Shown in pieces: positions 55,201 to 57,589 of a stretch of 64,000 nt of DNA (position 1 is its first letter; every line of letters starts with the position of its first letter). Made by a program: the position numbers and the translations under genes. The stretch comes from Bolinopsis microptera (lineage: Eukaryota > Ctenophora > Tentaculata > Lobata > Bolinopsidae): positions 13,986,983-14,050,982 of the forward strand of contig NC_087077.1 in assembly GCF_026151205.1 (NCBI RefSeq). Direction: 5' to 3'. Under the pieces are notes generated by a model that made no database searches, was not told the origin of the DNA, and worked only from the letters and a program-made list of their open reading frames with translations.

Positions 55201-56594
55201 ATGGCATGTGTTGGACAGATTTTTGTCATGACAATTTTTCGCCATATTTACCCCTCTAGAAAATGACAACATCGTTTAAATTTTTCGCTGTCATGACCAA
55301 ATATACCAAAATACCTCATGTAGGTCCAAAATTTTTATCCAGAAACATTAGTTACATGTTTTACTCCAACCTAGCAGTAACAGATCCCATTAGTATCGCT
55401 TATCTTGGTTAGAACTGTATCCACTAACATGACCTATATTTTGGGGGCCACCTATATTCTGGGGGCCATATACCCGTATAGGCATTTTAAGCCTTAAATC
55501 TGCCATGTTTGGCCCTTTTTTACGATAAATTTTACTAAGTCGTTAAGGCCACATTTCACACCTTAAAACTCAAGACTGAGAGAAATCCTGTTCCAAAAAG
55601 TTTGATCTGATCATCAGCTACACTCACAAGAATTTTTAAAGCGATATCTGATGACCTGGGCGAGTGGTAAAATGTACAACTTTGGTGGTAGGCAAAAATC
55701 CCAATTTTTCTTTTTTCACCTTGTTCGGTCTGTAACTTGGTCATTTATTGTTCAATTATATAATGCTTTAAAGGGTTGTCTTGTACGGAGTGTAAGTAAT
55801 GTTCAGTAAAAAAAATCAGCCAAAAAACTTTTGAAATGGCCGAACTATCGGTATTACAGTGACAGACTTCTCCAAATTTTAAAAATTTTCGAAAAAGAAA
55901 AATATATTTTTTCTCGATGAGGGAGTATTTTTAGAAAATTTTGAAGGTGTGCAATCTTATTCTTTTTGTCTATTTAACCATAATATAAAATAAAATCGAT
56001 GTTCGGAGCAAAAACGGTTTTGGTGTATCTCCCCTTAATGTATGAGGAGAATAGTATTTATTGGCTTAACATCAAGTTTACGTGTAATCAAAACATTTAG
56101 ACCAACAACGTTACTCCCAATAAATACTACAATACTATAAATAACGAAACAAGGTAAGTGTACATTTCCCTGGATCACGCTACACATACATCTACAACTT
56201 ACATTTACAAAAGTAGACTTGGTCCTGAGATTTTTAACTAGATTGAATAACCTGTTGTGGTGGCTTGAATAAACCGTGAATTCTGTAATATGTACGACAA
56301 TTCACGACAATATCAAATTTCAACCCAGATAACAAACCAAGCGGCACGAGAATCACAAACTTTCTTACTCGTATTAAAGTCGTGTACTTGGGGTAAGAAG
56401 TAAGGACATTTATTCTAAACTAATAAACCGTTATCATTCTCAGTAAATATAAAAGGAATGTTACATGCTGCGCATTCAAATTTAACTTGAATATTCGAGA
56501 CAGAACAATATTTCTGAATGTAACTTACGTTAGTTCGTCCAGTTAAGTTGACGATGGCCCGTCGGAAACCGACTTTACTCTCCGTACCTCCCAT
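180..56594 (-). CDS. HID1: HID1 (high-temperature-induced dauer formation 1 homologue), 17 of about 18 exons; C-terminus off window
   Basis: HID1 is a peripheral protein of the medial/trans-Golgi needed for dense-core vesicle formation and sorting of peptide precursors in animals. Exons on the minus strand, in order: 56529-56594, 52744-52896, 52366-52432, 52072-52238, 51507-51560, 51209-51395, 50903-51072, 50533-50712, 50234-50317, 49332-49422, 45004-45155, 44701-44779, 44077-44138, 29618-29720, 3681-3850, 640-708, 180-302. They sum to 1977 bp (659 codons) with every junction in phase and GT-AG. Recalled family blocks are matched in order: MGGTESK start with Gly2 (N-myristoylation), DDAFWDQFW, LNCVRLLTR, DLLFCPDFT, LKLLLTCFSE, HALPLFTSLLN, LSRIHREEDF, FHEELLVLFWK, LLLLSGERNFGVRLNK, FNNIIQYQFDG, LVGLLPVPHPIL. 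Vertebrate HID1 is near 790 residues; about 40 C-terminal residues remain outside. Exon 6 has an alternative acceptor (high end 51374). Introns 13 and 14 are about 14.4 and 25.8 kb and contain other genes. Confidence 0.97.
566..639. repeat. 33-34 bp duplication beside HID1 exon 16
   Basis: Two copies of a unit containing GGTTACTAAGTGGTTACTA lie end to end immediately downstream (minus strand) of the exon 16 donor GTAAGTAAC. Within each unit a shorter TTACTAAG-type motif recurs. Confidence 0.85.
640..708 (-). CDS. HID1: HID1 exon 16
   Basis: 23 codons in phase 0, containing WRKKLPLQTIMRLLQVLVPQ, which matches the HID1 family block after the variable linker. The acceptor is GGTTTCAG and the donor GTAAGT. 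It is too short to be seen as an open reading frame and was found by homology. Confidence 0.95.
709..1267. other. HID1 intron 15, no gene seen
   Basis: AT-rich intron sequence with GC-rich patches near 940-1025 (GCGCGC runs). I see no coding or RNA feature. Confidence 0.6.
1268..2492. mobile_element. Foldback-type inverted-repeat element
   Basis: The segment 1268-1610 is the imperfect reverse complement of 1735-2492. Outer, middle and inner blocks all pair in order: GAAATTCTGACGAAAT near 2480 with 1270-1285, GCGAGCAAATTAC-type sequence with 1337-1350, and TCAAACTTGAAGTCTGTGG at 1538 with 1812-1830. The right arm is longer because a 26 bp unit present about once in the left arm is amplified about 13 times. 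There is no open reading frame of note. This matches the layout of foldback elements, whose long arms carry tandem repeats. The exact ends and target duplication are not clear. Confidence 0.8.
1877..2212. repeat. 26 bp minisatellite inside foldback arm
   Basis: About 13 near-identical 26 bp units containing GACAGCCGCTTGACAGCC followed by AGCTAGAT, with a CCGC/CAGC variant. The left arm of the inverted repeat holds the same sequence as a single unit (near 1469-1494), so the expansion happened after the arms formed. Confidence 0.95.
2493..3680. other. HID1 intron 15, left part
   Basis: Holds a dispersed noncoding repeat (2836-3356) and otherwise featureless AT-rich DNA up to the exon 15 donor. 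The small open frames here have no recognisable product. Confidence 0.6.
2836..3356. repeat. Dispersed noncoding repeat, copy 1
   Basis: Similar in order and orientation to 7541-8102, with shared blocks such as GAAAATTAGGCATTACCCGG, GTGCTCCATTTTACC/GTACTCCATTTTACC and TAAGAATTTCACATGAAACG. It has diverged by substitutions and small indels. No coding capacity is seen. Confidence 0.85.
3681..3850 (-). CDS. HID1: HID1 exon 15
   Basis: Completes the codon split after QYQFD and continues NAHLMYSIIRKRHVFHQL, the HID1 block following FNNIIQYQFDG. It then enters a short hydrophilic linker and ends SKEW at donor GTGAAT. The linker is far shorter than in vertebrate HID1. The preceding exon is 25.8 kb away at 29618-29720. 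Confidence 0.95.
4390..5622 (-). CDS. Class A (rhodopsin-like) GPCR, intronless, divergent motifs
   Basis: 410 residues in one exon. Seven hydrophobic segments are visible: about 17-43, 54-82, 92-125, 137-157, 184-210, 225-253 and 290-315. Family landmarks are GN in TM1 (35-36), Asp66 in TM2 (SDLCLA), Cys93 at the top of TM3 with Cys171 in loop 2, and NFFIY (310-314) in place of NPxxY. The DRY motif is replaced by LCK (116-118), so the usual Arg is missing, and TM6 lacks CWxP. The ligand cannot be inferred. An Asn-Arg-Thr glycosylation site lies near the N-terminus. The gene sits inside HID1 intron 14 on the same strand, about 0.5 kb from exon 15, and as an intronless gene may be a retrocopy or belong to an intronless receptor family. 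Confidence 0.9.
   Translation of the reverse strand: MLPENNRTLFGDWCTVRTFLVFTWRCTMLVASLLGNIVIMIAITKHQAIRLGRVTTTLISHITVSDLCLAVFGIGPMLVFTLMGDSGSVDLLCMVSCCALGLFITSSLLLVCVLNLCKLVIVQFPLRCQVWRGRFAHFVASLPWALSVLTVFISMGFNGDTIYFDHRIRSCMFVTKSESLRWFRLVAIVFSMGIPGVLIMISTAWLLYIAHEQAKIHNRNSLQIQSIVTAITIAIAHYLSHFPFSVSFVYNVFIVSDSRFELPSPTMNNGTDQRRMLVEYDDSQSPVSSFMYNYFYLISCLLTLLNSAVNFFIYKASITSFRKCVEEKITRPCLRTTASLFASIASCFSHLDTILAGFATVAPVDNKSRFSENEEGIVNNETVAVSLVNAWENVSSPEVLRNGLVGSSKS
5623..7079. other. Intronic DNA upstream of the GPCR
   Basis: AT-rich. It includes short pieces related to other repeats in the window: 6179-6230 resembles 7636-7685, and 6750-6795 resembles 3247-3290. The open frame at 6657-6992 overlaps this repeat-like sequence and shows no protein features. 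Confidence 0.5.
7080..7277. repeat. (TCTG)n microsatellite
   Basis: About 49 units of TCTG with a few TCGG and TATG variants. The overlapping open frames on both strands are translations of the repeat, not genes. Confidence 0.98.
7541..8102. repeat. Dispersed noncoding repeat, copy 2
   Basis: Second copy of the repeat at 2836-3356, same orientation. It begins at AGATACTGGCCGAGGCG-like sequence and extends to GTAAAGACTTAGAGG-like sequence. The copies lie about 4.7 kb apart on either side of the GPCR. Confidence 0.85.
8555..8735 (+). pseudogene. Diverged fragment of array intron 4
   Basis: Resembles the array-gene intron 4 (compare 11965-12113): ATAATTGC, AAAATTTCGAT, GTGCAAATATTTGT and ACTTCCCAT occur in the same order, but with many differences. 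After the last block the array continues CATAACGTTATAGCG, which here is found only at 9641. About 900 bp therefore either inserted here or were lost from the array units. Confidence 0.6.
8736..9640. other. Left flank of the tandem array
   Basis: AT-rich noncoding DNA splitting two blocks that are adjacent in every array unit. No transposon ends or coding region were recognised. Confidence 0.5.
9968..10408 (+). pseudogene. Array copy 0: exons 5-6 only
   Basis: Exon 5 (9968-10092) and exon 6 (10244-10408) are identical in frame to the intact copies, but exons 1-4 are absent because the array starts inside intron 4 (about 9641). No start codon or signal peptide is available, so this is a 3-prime fragment. 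Confidence 0.85.
10828..12876 (+). CDS. Array copy 1: secreted precursor-like protein, intact
   Basis: Exons 10828-10870, 10982-11137, 11285-11385, 11585-11852, 12436-12560, 12712-12876 (858 bp, 285 residues) join in phase with GT-AG introns. The product starts with a signal peptide, MLITLIFLIGSASA. It continues with a mostly helical, charged region having few cysteines (one near the mature N-terminus, CDC in exon 4, one at the end) and glycosylation sites NRT and NKT. Exon 5 carries two Lys-Arg sites (REKR and WKR) bounding a 14-residue Gly/aromatic peptide, SAGYGFGGGYDFGW. I do not recognise the family. The Lys-Arg layout suggests a secreted precursor cut by a prohormone convertase, which is inference. 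Failure to splice intron 4 would give a shorter protein ending CKCYSDSCTKSVQPK. Confidence 0.85.
13302..15641 (+). CDS. Array copy 2: intact, with partial exon 5 duplication
   Basis: Exons 13302-13344, 13456-13611, 13732-13832, 14031-14298, 15201-15325, 15477-15641, all in phase, 285 residues. It differs from copy 1 by a few residues (signal peptide GAASA, ENTT for ENAT, NMD for NTD). Intron 4 carries a 319 bp tandem duplication that includes a truncated exon 5. Confidence 0.85.
14586..15223 (+). repeat. 319 bp tandem duplication in copy 2, with truncated exon 5
   Basis: Two units, 14586-14904 and 14905-15223. The first ends inside exon 5 (from 14882); the break fuses GGAGTGAG to TGTTGG and creates GTGAGT, a strong donor match, 14 bases after the acceptor. 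If used as a micro-exon it would shift the frame of the following exons. Confidence 0.85.
16067..18552 (+). CDS. Array copy 3: intact, with 146 bp insertion in intron 4
   Basis: Exons 16067-16109, 16221-16376, 16497-16597, 16796-17063, 18112-18236, 18388-18552, in phase and encoding the same product as copy 2. Intron 4 has the partial duplication plus a short interspersed insertion (17872-18017) not present in any other unit. Confidence 0.85.
17351..17871 (+). repeat. 319 bp duplication in copy 3
   Basis: Same duplication as in copy 2, with the truncated exon 5 at 17647. The second unit starts at 17670 and is interrupted by the insertion at 17872. Confidence 0.85.
17872..18017. mobile_element. 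Short interspersed element, copy A
   Basis: A 146 bp insertion defined exactly by comparison with the other array units, where GATTTTTAAATTATC is uninterrupted. A second copy lies at 50088-50230 with roughly 90 percent identity by eye. Shared landmarks are CAGTAAAGACTGGG, TATGGAATATGATAAA and a NotI-type GCGGCCGC near the end. Any target duplication is at most two bases (TT). There is no coding capacity; it could be a SINE or a MITE. Confidence 0.85.
18978..21317 (+). CDS. Array copy 4: intact
   Basis: Exons 18978-19020, 19132-19287, 19408-19508, 19707-19974, 20877-21001, 21153-21317. It reads the same protein as copy 2 and keeps the partial duplication but lacks the 146 bp insertion. Confidence 0.85.
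20262..20899 (+). repeat. 319 bp duplication in copy 4
   Basis: Units 20262-20580 and 20581-20899, with a truncated exon 5 at 20558, as in copies 2 and 3. The shared breakpoint shows these units descend from one duplication by unequal exchange. Confidence 0.85.
21743..23763 (+). CDS. Array copy 5: intact, Gly-to-Ser change in the Gly-rich peptide
   Basis: Exons 21743-21785, 21897-22052, 22173-22273, 22472-22739, 23323-23447, 23599-23763. It lacks the 319 bp duplication. One substitution changes GYGFGGG to GYSFGGG within the peptide bounded by Lys-Arg sites. Its 3-prime spacer begins to show the older variants seen in copies 6-8. Confidence 0.85.
24179..26190 (+). CDS. Array copy 6: frameshifted last exon
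   Basis: Exons 24179-24221, 24333-24488, 24609-24709, 24908-25175, 25759-25883 are intact. Exon 6 (from 26035) has a 7 bp insertion after GACAGTGCAG and a later deletion of about 36 bp. The reading frame therefore leaves the family C-terminus and ends at TGA 26188-26190 after a different Cys-containing tail. The Gly-rich peptide is changed by D to N (GGGYNFGW). It may be expressed with an altered C-terminus or be decaying. Confidence 0.75.
26586..27594 (+). pseudogene. Array copy 7: broken, exon 4 deleted
   Basis: Exon 1 (26586-26628) and the start of exon 2 (26740) are present, but a small deletion in exon 2 brings TGA in frame at 26835-26837. Exon 3 (from 27004) is fused after RVLP directly to intron 4 sequence, removing the rest of exon 3 and all of exon 4. 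Exon 5 (27154-27278) and an undamaged exon 6 (27430-27594) follow. Confidence 0.85.
28010..29009 (+). pseudogene. Array copy 8: broken, exon 4 deleted and exon 6 frameshifted
   Basis: Same lesions as copy 7 (TGA at 28259-28261; exon 3 fused to intron 4 from about 28466), with exon 5 at 28578-28702. Exon 6 (28854-29009) carries the 7 bp frameshift seen in copy 6 rather than the intact form in copy 7, so lesions have been shuffled between units. Confidence 0.85.
29101..29460. repeat. Decayed array spacer with internal duplication and palindrome
   Basis: Two copies of a block starting GATGAGGTCTAGTTTTC (29156 and 29324) flank pieces of the array 3-prime spacer (CGCTTGATGCT, TTTGGTCTTAAATGTGC). 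Between them, 29243-29291 is a palindrome around TTTGCACATTTAAG / CTTAAATGTGCAAA. This marks the right boundary of the array. Confidence 0.75.
29618..29720 (-). CDS. HID1: HID1 exon 14
   Basis: 34 codons plus one base. It starts AFSTPWFLFANHTNYHLVFF and ends FNNIIQYQFD, the most recognisable HID1 block. The acceptor is CTTTTCAG and the donor GTAAGT. Neighbouring exons lie 14.4 kb upstream and 25.8 kb downstream. Confidence 0.97.
29721..32397. other. HID1 intron 13, right part of the noncoding stretch
   Basis: No gene supported. A short CCAGGTTA/CCAGGTTT tandem repeat lies at 31085-31130. The rest is AT-rich single-copy-looking DNA. Confidence 0.5.
32398..32836. repeat. 22 bp minisatellite, left block
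   Basis: About 20 units of 22 bp with core GTGTAGCTCCGTAGTTACC; the CTCCGTAG and CTCAGTAG variants occur in patterned runs. The same minisatellite resumes at 36506 on the far side of the LINE. Confidence 0.97.
32837..36505 (+). mobile_element. 5-prime-truncated LINE (jockey/CR1-like reverse transcriptase), broken
   Basis: The frame starting near 32853 shows reverse transcriptase motifs: YLDFAKAFDKV (motif A), SGVPQGSVLGPLLF (motif B) and FADD (motif C). A frameshift near 33485-33491 moves the frame to VSSDLNWS, and the C-terminal region continues to LWNKVPDNIK. There the 2.3 kb element 34013-36307 is inserted; the same frame resumes with AEATFESFKVSL and stops near 36460. A short 3-prime tail ends with repeated AACCAAAGTA. 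The endonuclease domain and N-terminal part are missing, so it is a dead 5-prime-truncated copy lying within the minisatellite. Confidence 0.9.
34013..36307. mobile_element. Polypurine terminal-inverted-repeat element, copy A
   Basis: Bounded by an exact 6 bp duplication ATTAAA (34007-34012 and 36308-36313). Ends are inverted: a run of G followed by TGTCA(T/C)GTCCGTCTATG on the left, and its complement on the right. Inside, a 29 bp block containing CCTTTTTGGATTCTATGAGA occurs in direct orientation near both ends. It is followed by GGACATTGGCGGACTCGG-type repeats on the left and ATGTCCGCCT repeats on the right. The centre (about 34270-35990) is almost entirely GAGGAGGA-rich. There is no transposase. 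Removing it with one ATTAAA restores the LINE reading frame. Confidence 0.9.
36506..36941. repeat. 22 bp minisatellite, right block
   Basis: About 20 more units of the 22 bp repeat seen at 32398-32836, in the same orientation, with the same CTCCGTAG/CTCAGTAG variants. Confidence 0.97.
38371..38455. repeat. 7 bp minisatellite (AGTTAYC)n
   Basis: Twelve units alternating AGTTATC and AGTTACC. Confidence 0.95.
38711..38931. repeat. 14/21 bp minisatellite
   Basis: Units of TTAACCTTACCATA, with or without a 7 bp ATTTATT spacer, repeated about 13 times in higher-order runs. Confidence 0.95.
39247..43581 (+). CDS. Serine racemase / threonine deaminase-like PLP protein, degenerate catalytic loops
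   Basis: Exons 39247-39373, 39601-39779, 39992-40132, 40269-40388, 40565-40715, 42655-42755, 42916-43129, 43271-43388, 43479-43581 (417 residues) join in phase. Fold-type II PLP enzymes of this family racemise or deaminate Ser/Thr. The PLP lysine context is kept: SGSYKIRG with Lys119 (usual GSFKIRGA). The helix after TVIAGYGTLA and the C-terminal TGGNCNL (usual SGGNVDL) also match. The substrate loop, usually SSGNHA, reads TSGAGEF (154-160), losing the conserved Asn. The glycine loop, usually GGGG, reads AGDG. Activity is therefore doubtful, and a regulatory or altered role is inference. About 100 N-terminal residues have no match. The gene lies within HID1 intron 13, and its intron 5 holds a protease gene on the other strand. 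Confidence 0.88.
40943..40948 (-). terminator. AATAAA polyadenylation signal of the protease gene
   Basis: AATAAA on the minus strand, about 20 bases after the stop codon of the cysteine protease gene. Confidence 0.6.
40967..42217 (-). CDS. Papain-family (C1A) cysteine protease with C-terminal ShK domain, intronless
   Basis: 416 residues in one exon. Signal peptide 1-22. An I29-type inhibitory propeptide occupies about 30-95 (FQNFLKQSGNKY, NKFAVMT). An acidic TPDD/TLDD repeat linker spans 111-128. The mature enzyme starts near LPDSVSW (130). Catalytic residues are Gln148, Cys154 (CGACWTFG, usual CGSCWAFS), His293 (NHAV) and Asn309 (IKNSWGG). After a Thr/Pro-rich hinge (360-384) there is a six-cysteine ShK domain (Cys387, 394, 399, 409, 413, 416), an arrangement known from cnidarian and nematode proteases. 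It is likely a secreted or lysosomal endopeptidase. The absence of introns suggests a retrocopy. It lies antisense inside an intron of the PLP-enzyme gene. Confidence 0.93.
   Translation of the reverse strand: MELFLTMLSLILITSLLGPALACSDDKPSPSQRFQNFLKQSGNKYVSTKERVLRYKIFSQNLAVIKDLNSQNLGYTTTTNKFAVMTTQEIELYHGVNKTRENQLHPVSNHDNTPDDNTPDDVTLDDVTALPDSVSWIDSGHVTSVKNQDGCGACWTFGPTVAIEGAYKTLTGKLKQFSNQELLDCVYDAHTYNACHGGVESRAIQFVMSRKRLGMWRDYPYEPVDKRCRSAGKPDGLIGAKVTGFSRNDGSEAGTISRLSQGPLSVAFHAVLSVHFYESGIYRSDKCNGAANHAVAAVAYSPHYILIKNSWGGDWGDQGLFKFARENYACGIHLPDNNFMVQMEPTGEADDDKEDEALVYERQPTVRPPTVPMPTVSAPTTSSGDVCRDRIESCLTYFCGFYPNYKTDCKKTCGHC
43430..43450. repeat. Poly-C run of 21
   Basis: Lies in the last intron of the PLP-enzyme gene, upstream of its final acceptor. 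A reading frame through it would give polyproline but is not coding in the model. Confidence 0.9.
43582..44076. other. 3-prime flank between the PLP gene and HID1 exon 13
   Basis: Noncoding, AT-rich, with two of the TGACGTCA sites at its left end. Confidence 0.5.
44077..45155 (-). CDS. HID1: HID1 exons 11-13
   Basis: Exon 11 (45004-45155) gives VGLMHVGVFILLLLSGERN and the following conserved block. Exon 12 (44701-44779) gives VFHKIITCGHHRLQPLFDC. Exon 13 (44077-44138) gives SPYLKQMCMVSSSKLMHLLE. Phases 1, 1, 1 and 0 fit throughout. A short AAATTA tandem run lies just left of exon 12. Confidence 0.96.
45156..46603. other. HID1 intron 10, proximal part
   Basis: AT-rich noncoding DNA with a perfect hairpin at 45587-45668 and a triple AAGCGTTAC direct repeat at 45707-45733. 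No coding region supported. Confidence 0.5.
45587..45668. repeat. Perfect 38 bp inverted repeat with 6 bp loop
   Basis: Arms 45587-45624 and 45631-45668 are exact reverse complements (GACAGGAAACATTCCTAAAG at the outer end) around TGGCCC. Transcribed from either strand it would fold into a long hairpin. Confidence 0.95.
46604..49096 (+). CDS. Unrecognised basic protein gene, exon 2 disrupted by a hAT-like insertion
   Basis: Exons 47359-47493, 47615-47774, 48091-48179, 48390-48506 and 48650-49096 have matching phases and GT-AG introns. A tentative first coding exon is 46604-46658 (ATGGCCGATAGTGAC start, phase 1 exit, weak donor GTGATC). Without a 49 bp insertion in the 47615 exon the model totals 954 bp (317 residues). 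With it the frame shifts and meets TGA. The product is charged and hydrophilic, with no signal peptide or membrane segment; it has a conserved-looking block LRYPEELFERHL...CRFVRPNILPDIVPTIYK and a Lys-rich C-terminal third. I do not recognise the family. The insertion also supplies in-frame ATG codons for the downstream part. Nested in HID1 intron 10 on the opposite strand; AATAAA lies at 49206. Confidence 0.65.
47645..47685. mobile_element. 41 bp hAT-like micro-element with 8 bp target duplication
   Basis: Begins CAGGGGCGTGCGCAGG and ends GCGCCCCCGCCCCTG, an imperfect inverted repeat with the CAGGGGCG terminus typical of hAT elements. It is flanked by the exact 8 bp repeat CTCGTCCT (47637-47644 and 47686-47693), the hAT target-duplication size. 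It is inserted in a coding exon; removing 49 bp restores exon phase (111 bp). Confidence 0.85.
49206..49211 (+). terminator. AATAAA polyadenylation signal
   Basis: AATAAA 110 bp after the stop codon of the 46604-49096 gene, with no better candidate between. Confidence 0.5.
49332..49422 (-). CDS. HID1: HID1 exon 10
   Basis: Thirty codons plus one base: KFLFYVLKTSDVLDVLVPIL and following, matching the HID1 block after the LLVLFWK exon. Acceptor CTTTTTCAG, donor GTTAGT. Confidence 0.95.
49423..50087. other. HID1 intron 9
   Basis: Noncoding. Contains a GCGTGCGACCGTGCG-type alternating purine-pyrimidine stretch (49738-49775). Confidence 0.5.
50088..50230. mobile_element. Short interspersed element, copy B, on the HID1 exon 9 donor
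   Basis: Homologous to 17872-18017 over its full length, same orientation, starting GGCCTGTCACTCCGCC and ending CATTTCTTGTT. Similarity to the left may extend further into GGGCCGCGCTC, so copy A may be end-truncated. Its right end overlaps the minus-strand donor hexamer GTAAAC (50228-50233) of HID1 exon 9. Confidence 0.85.
50234..52896 (-). CDS. HID1: HID1 exons 2-9
   Basis: Exons 52744-52896, 52366-52432, 52072-52238, 51507-51560, 51209-51395, 50903-51072, 50533-50712 and 50234-50317 are separated by introns of roughly 130-510 bp. They carry the N-terminal half of the protein, from DDAFWDQFW to FHEELLVLFWKMCDYNK. This compact exon cluster contrasts with the 4-26 kb introns downstream that host other genes. 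Confidence 0.96.
51657..51731. repeat. 31 bp inverted repeat with 13 bp loop in HID1 intron 4
   Basis: Arms 51657-51687 and 51701-51731 pair with two mismatches (TTTTCTCGTTGGT / ACCAACGAGAAAA at the loop side). MITE-like or hairpin-forming. Confidence 0.9.
52974..56034. mobile_element. 3.06 kb TTAA-flanked long-inverted-repeat element (piggyBac-like target), non-autonomous
   Basis: TTAA at 52970-52973 and 56035-56038 flanks inverted ends GGGGAGATACACCAAAA. Arms of about 550 bp (52974-53525 and 55483-56034) are nearly identical reverse complements. A second nested inverted repeat pairs about 53525-53600 with 53747-53832. A 17 bp motif, CCCCCAGAATATAGG with GG before it, recurs in both orientations (53840, 54021, 54191; inverse near 54363, 55046, 55067, 55433, 55450). 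No transposase-size reading frame exists. TTAA target duplication is used by piggyBac and some other families, so family assignment is tentative. It fills most of HID1 intron 1. Confidence 0.88.
56529..56594 (-). CDS. HID1: HID1 exon 1 with start codon
   Basis: 22 codons from ATG (56594-56592) to donor GTAAGT: MGGTESKVGFRRAIVNLTG and three more residues. It matches the HID1 N-terminus; Gly2 with Ser/Lys following fits an N-myristoylation signal used for Golgi membrane attachment in the family. Confidence 0.93.
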
Positions 56595-56680
56595 TTAGCC
56601 AATCGCGATGAAGTACCTCACAGAATGAACCAATCAAAGGATCGTATTCGAATCACGTGACAGAGTTTGGCCAATCAAGG
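56595..56680 (-). promoter_or_regulatory. HID1: HID1 upstream region: CCAAT motifs and a CACGTG E-box
   Basis: CCAAT at 56599, 56630 and 56671, with TCACGTGA at 56653-56660, lie within 85 bp of the start codon; no TATA box is obvious. TCACGTGA matches the bHLH-zip (TFE/USF) binding core. The transcription start is unknown, so some motifs could be in the 5-prime leader. Confidence 0.45.
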
Positions 56681-57589
56681 AGAGCTGTCTTTGACACAAA
56701 TGTCAAATGAGCTTGTTGGATGTTGCTCAGGTTCTTCTTAACATAGCTTCAACCTTTAGCTACACGTTATGAATTGTTAGATTTTTAGTATAGTTAAATT
56801 AAACAGATTGTTAGATATTCAATCTAGCTAAATTTAATAGATTGTAACATGTTAATAATTAAGAATATCAGAACACGTTGAATATGACATCATGTCAAAC
56901 TAGGAGGTGAAACTGAAAGATGATATGAAAGTGACAGGGGACCCAAACACTGAGCTCGATATCGCAACGCGGCTGTATTGTATTTCAATGATAGCTTATC
57001 GTTCGTACATTTGCTTGCTTTTCCTAACACTTTAAATACTAGCGTAAAAGCACACGAAAACGTGGATTTGATCGTTCTTAGGTTGTCATAAATTAGTCTT
57101 AAGTTGGAATCGTTCATATCTTATCAATTATTGCAATTATTCCAATTATTGCAATCATGCTTATATGAGTATTAGGATTCTATGATGCAGTTGATATCAA
57201 ATTTAAGTTAGTTTGATAACTAAAACATTGTATTGGAGTACAATATGTATTGTACAAAGATAATTCTCTGAATTATATATACATATTATTGTACTCCAAT
57301 ACAATGTTTTAACGTCATTTTGATCGGTTTTGTTGATATTACGCTGTGTTTAGTAAGAGCAACATTTTAATTGGCTGTATCTTCGGTTGTGTAGGATATT
57401 TTTTGACGCGATTTAAACTTACTAACAAAAAATACTATAAGCTTCCTCCCTATGACCACGGGTTTTCTAGTATGTATATAAAGTAATCTTAACCTTTATG
57501 TTGAATAACGAGTCTATTACATAATTAACAAATTCATTGTAAACGTGTATAGTAGCTAGTATATTGGCTAACAAACACATTGTAACAGA
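56681..57589. other. Divergent intergenic region between HID1 and the membrane-protein gene
   Basis: About 0.9 kb, AT-rich, presumably with both promoters. Includes the hairpin at 57222-57310. The small minus-strand open frame at 56890-57117 has no support. Confidence 0.5.
57222..57310. repeat. Perfect 24 bp inverted repeat
   Basis: Arms 57222-57245 and 57287-57310 are exact reverse complements (AAAACATTGTATTGGAGTAC at the outer side) around a 41 bp AT-rich spacer. Confidence 0.93.

Noticed and set aside
52974..56034. Small identical 62-codon frames in both arms (MTKLQTEQGEKRK...)
   Set aside because: They are the two arms of the inverted repeat read on opposite strands; too short for a transposase and with no domain.
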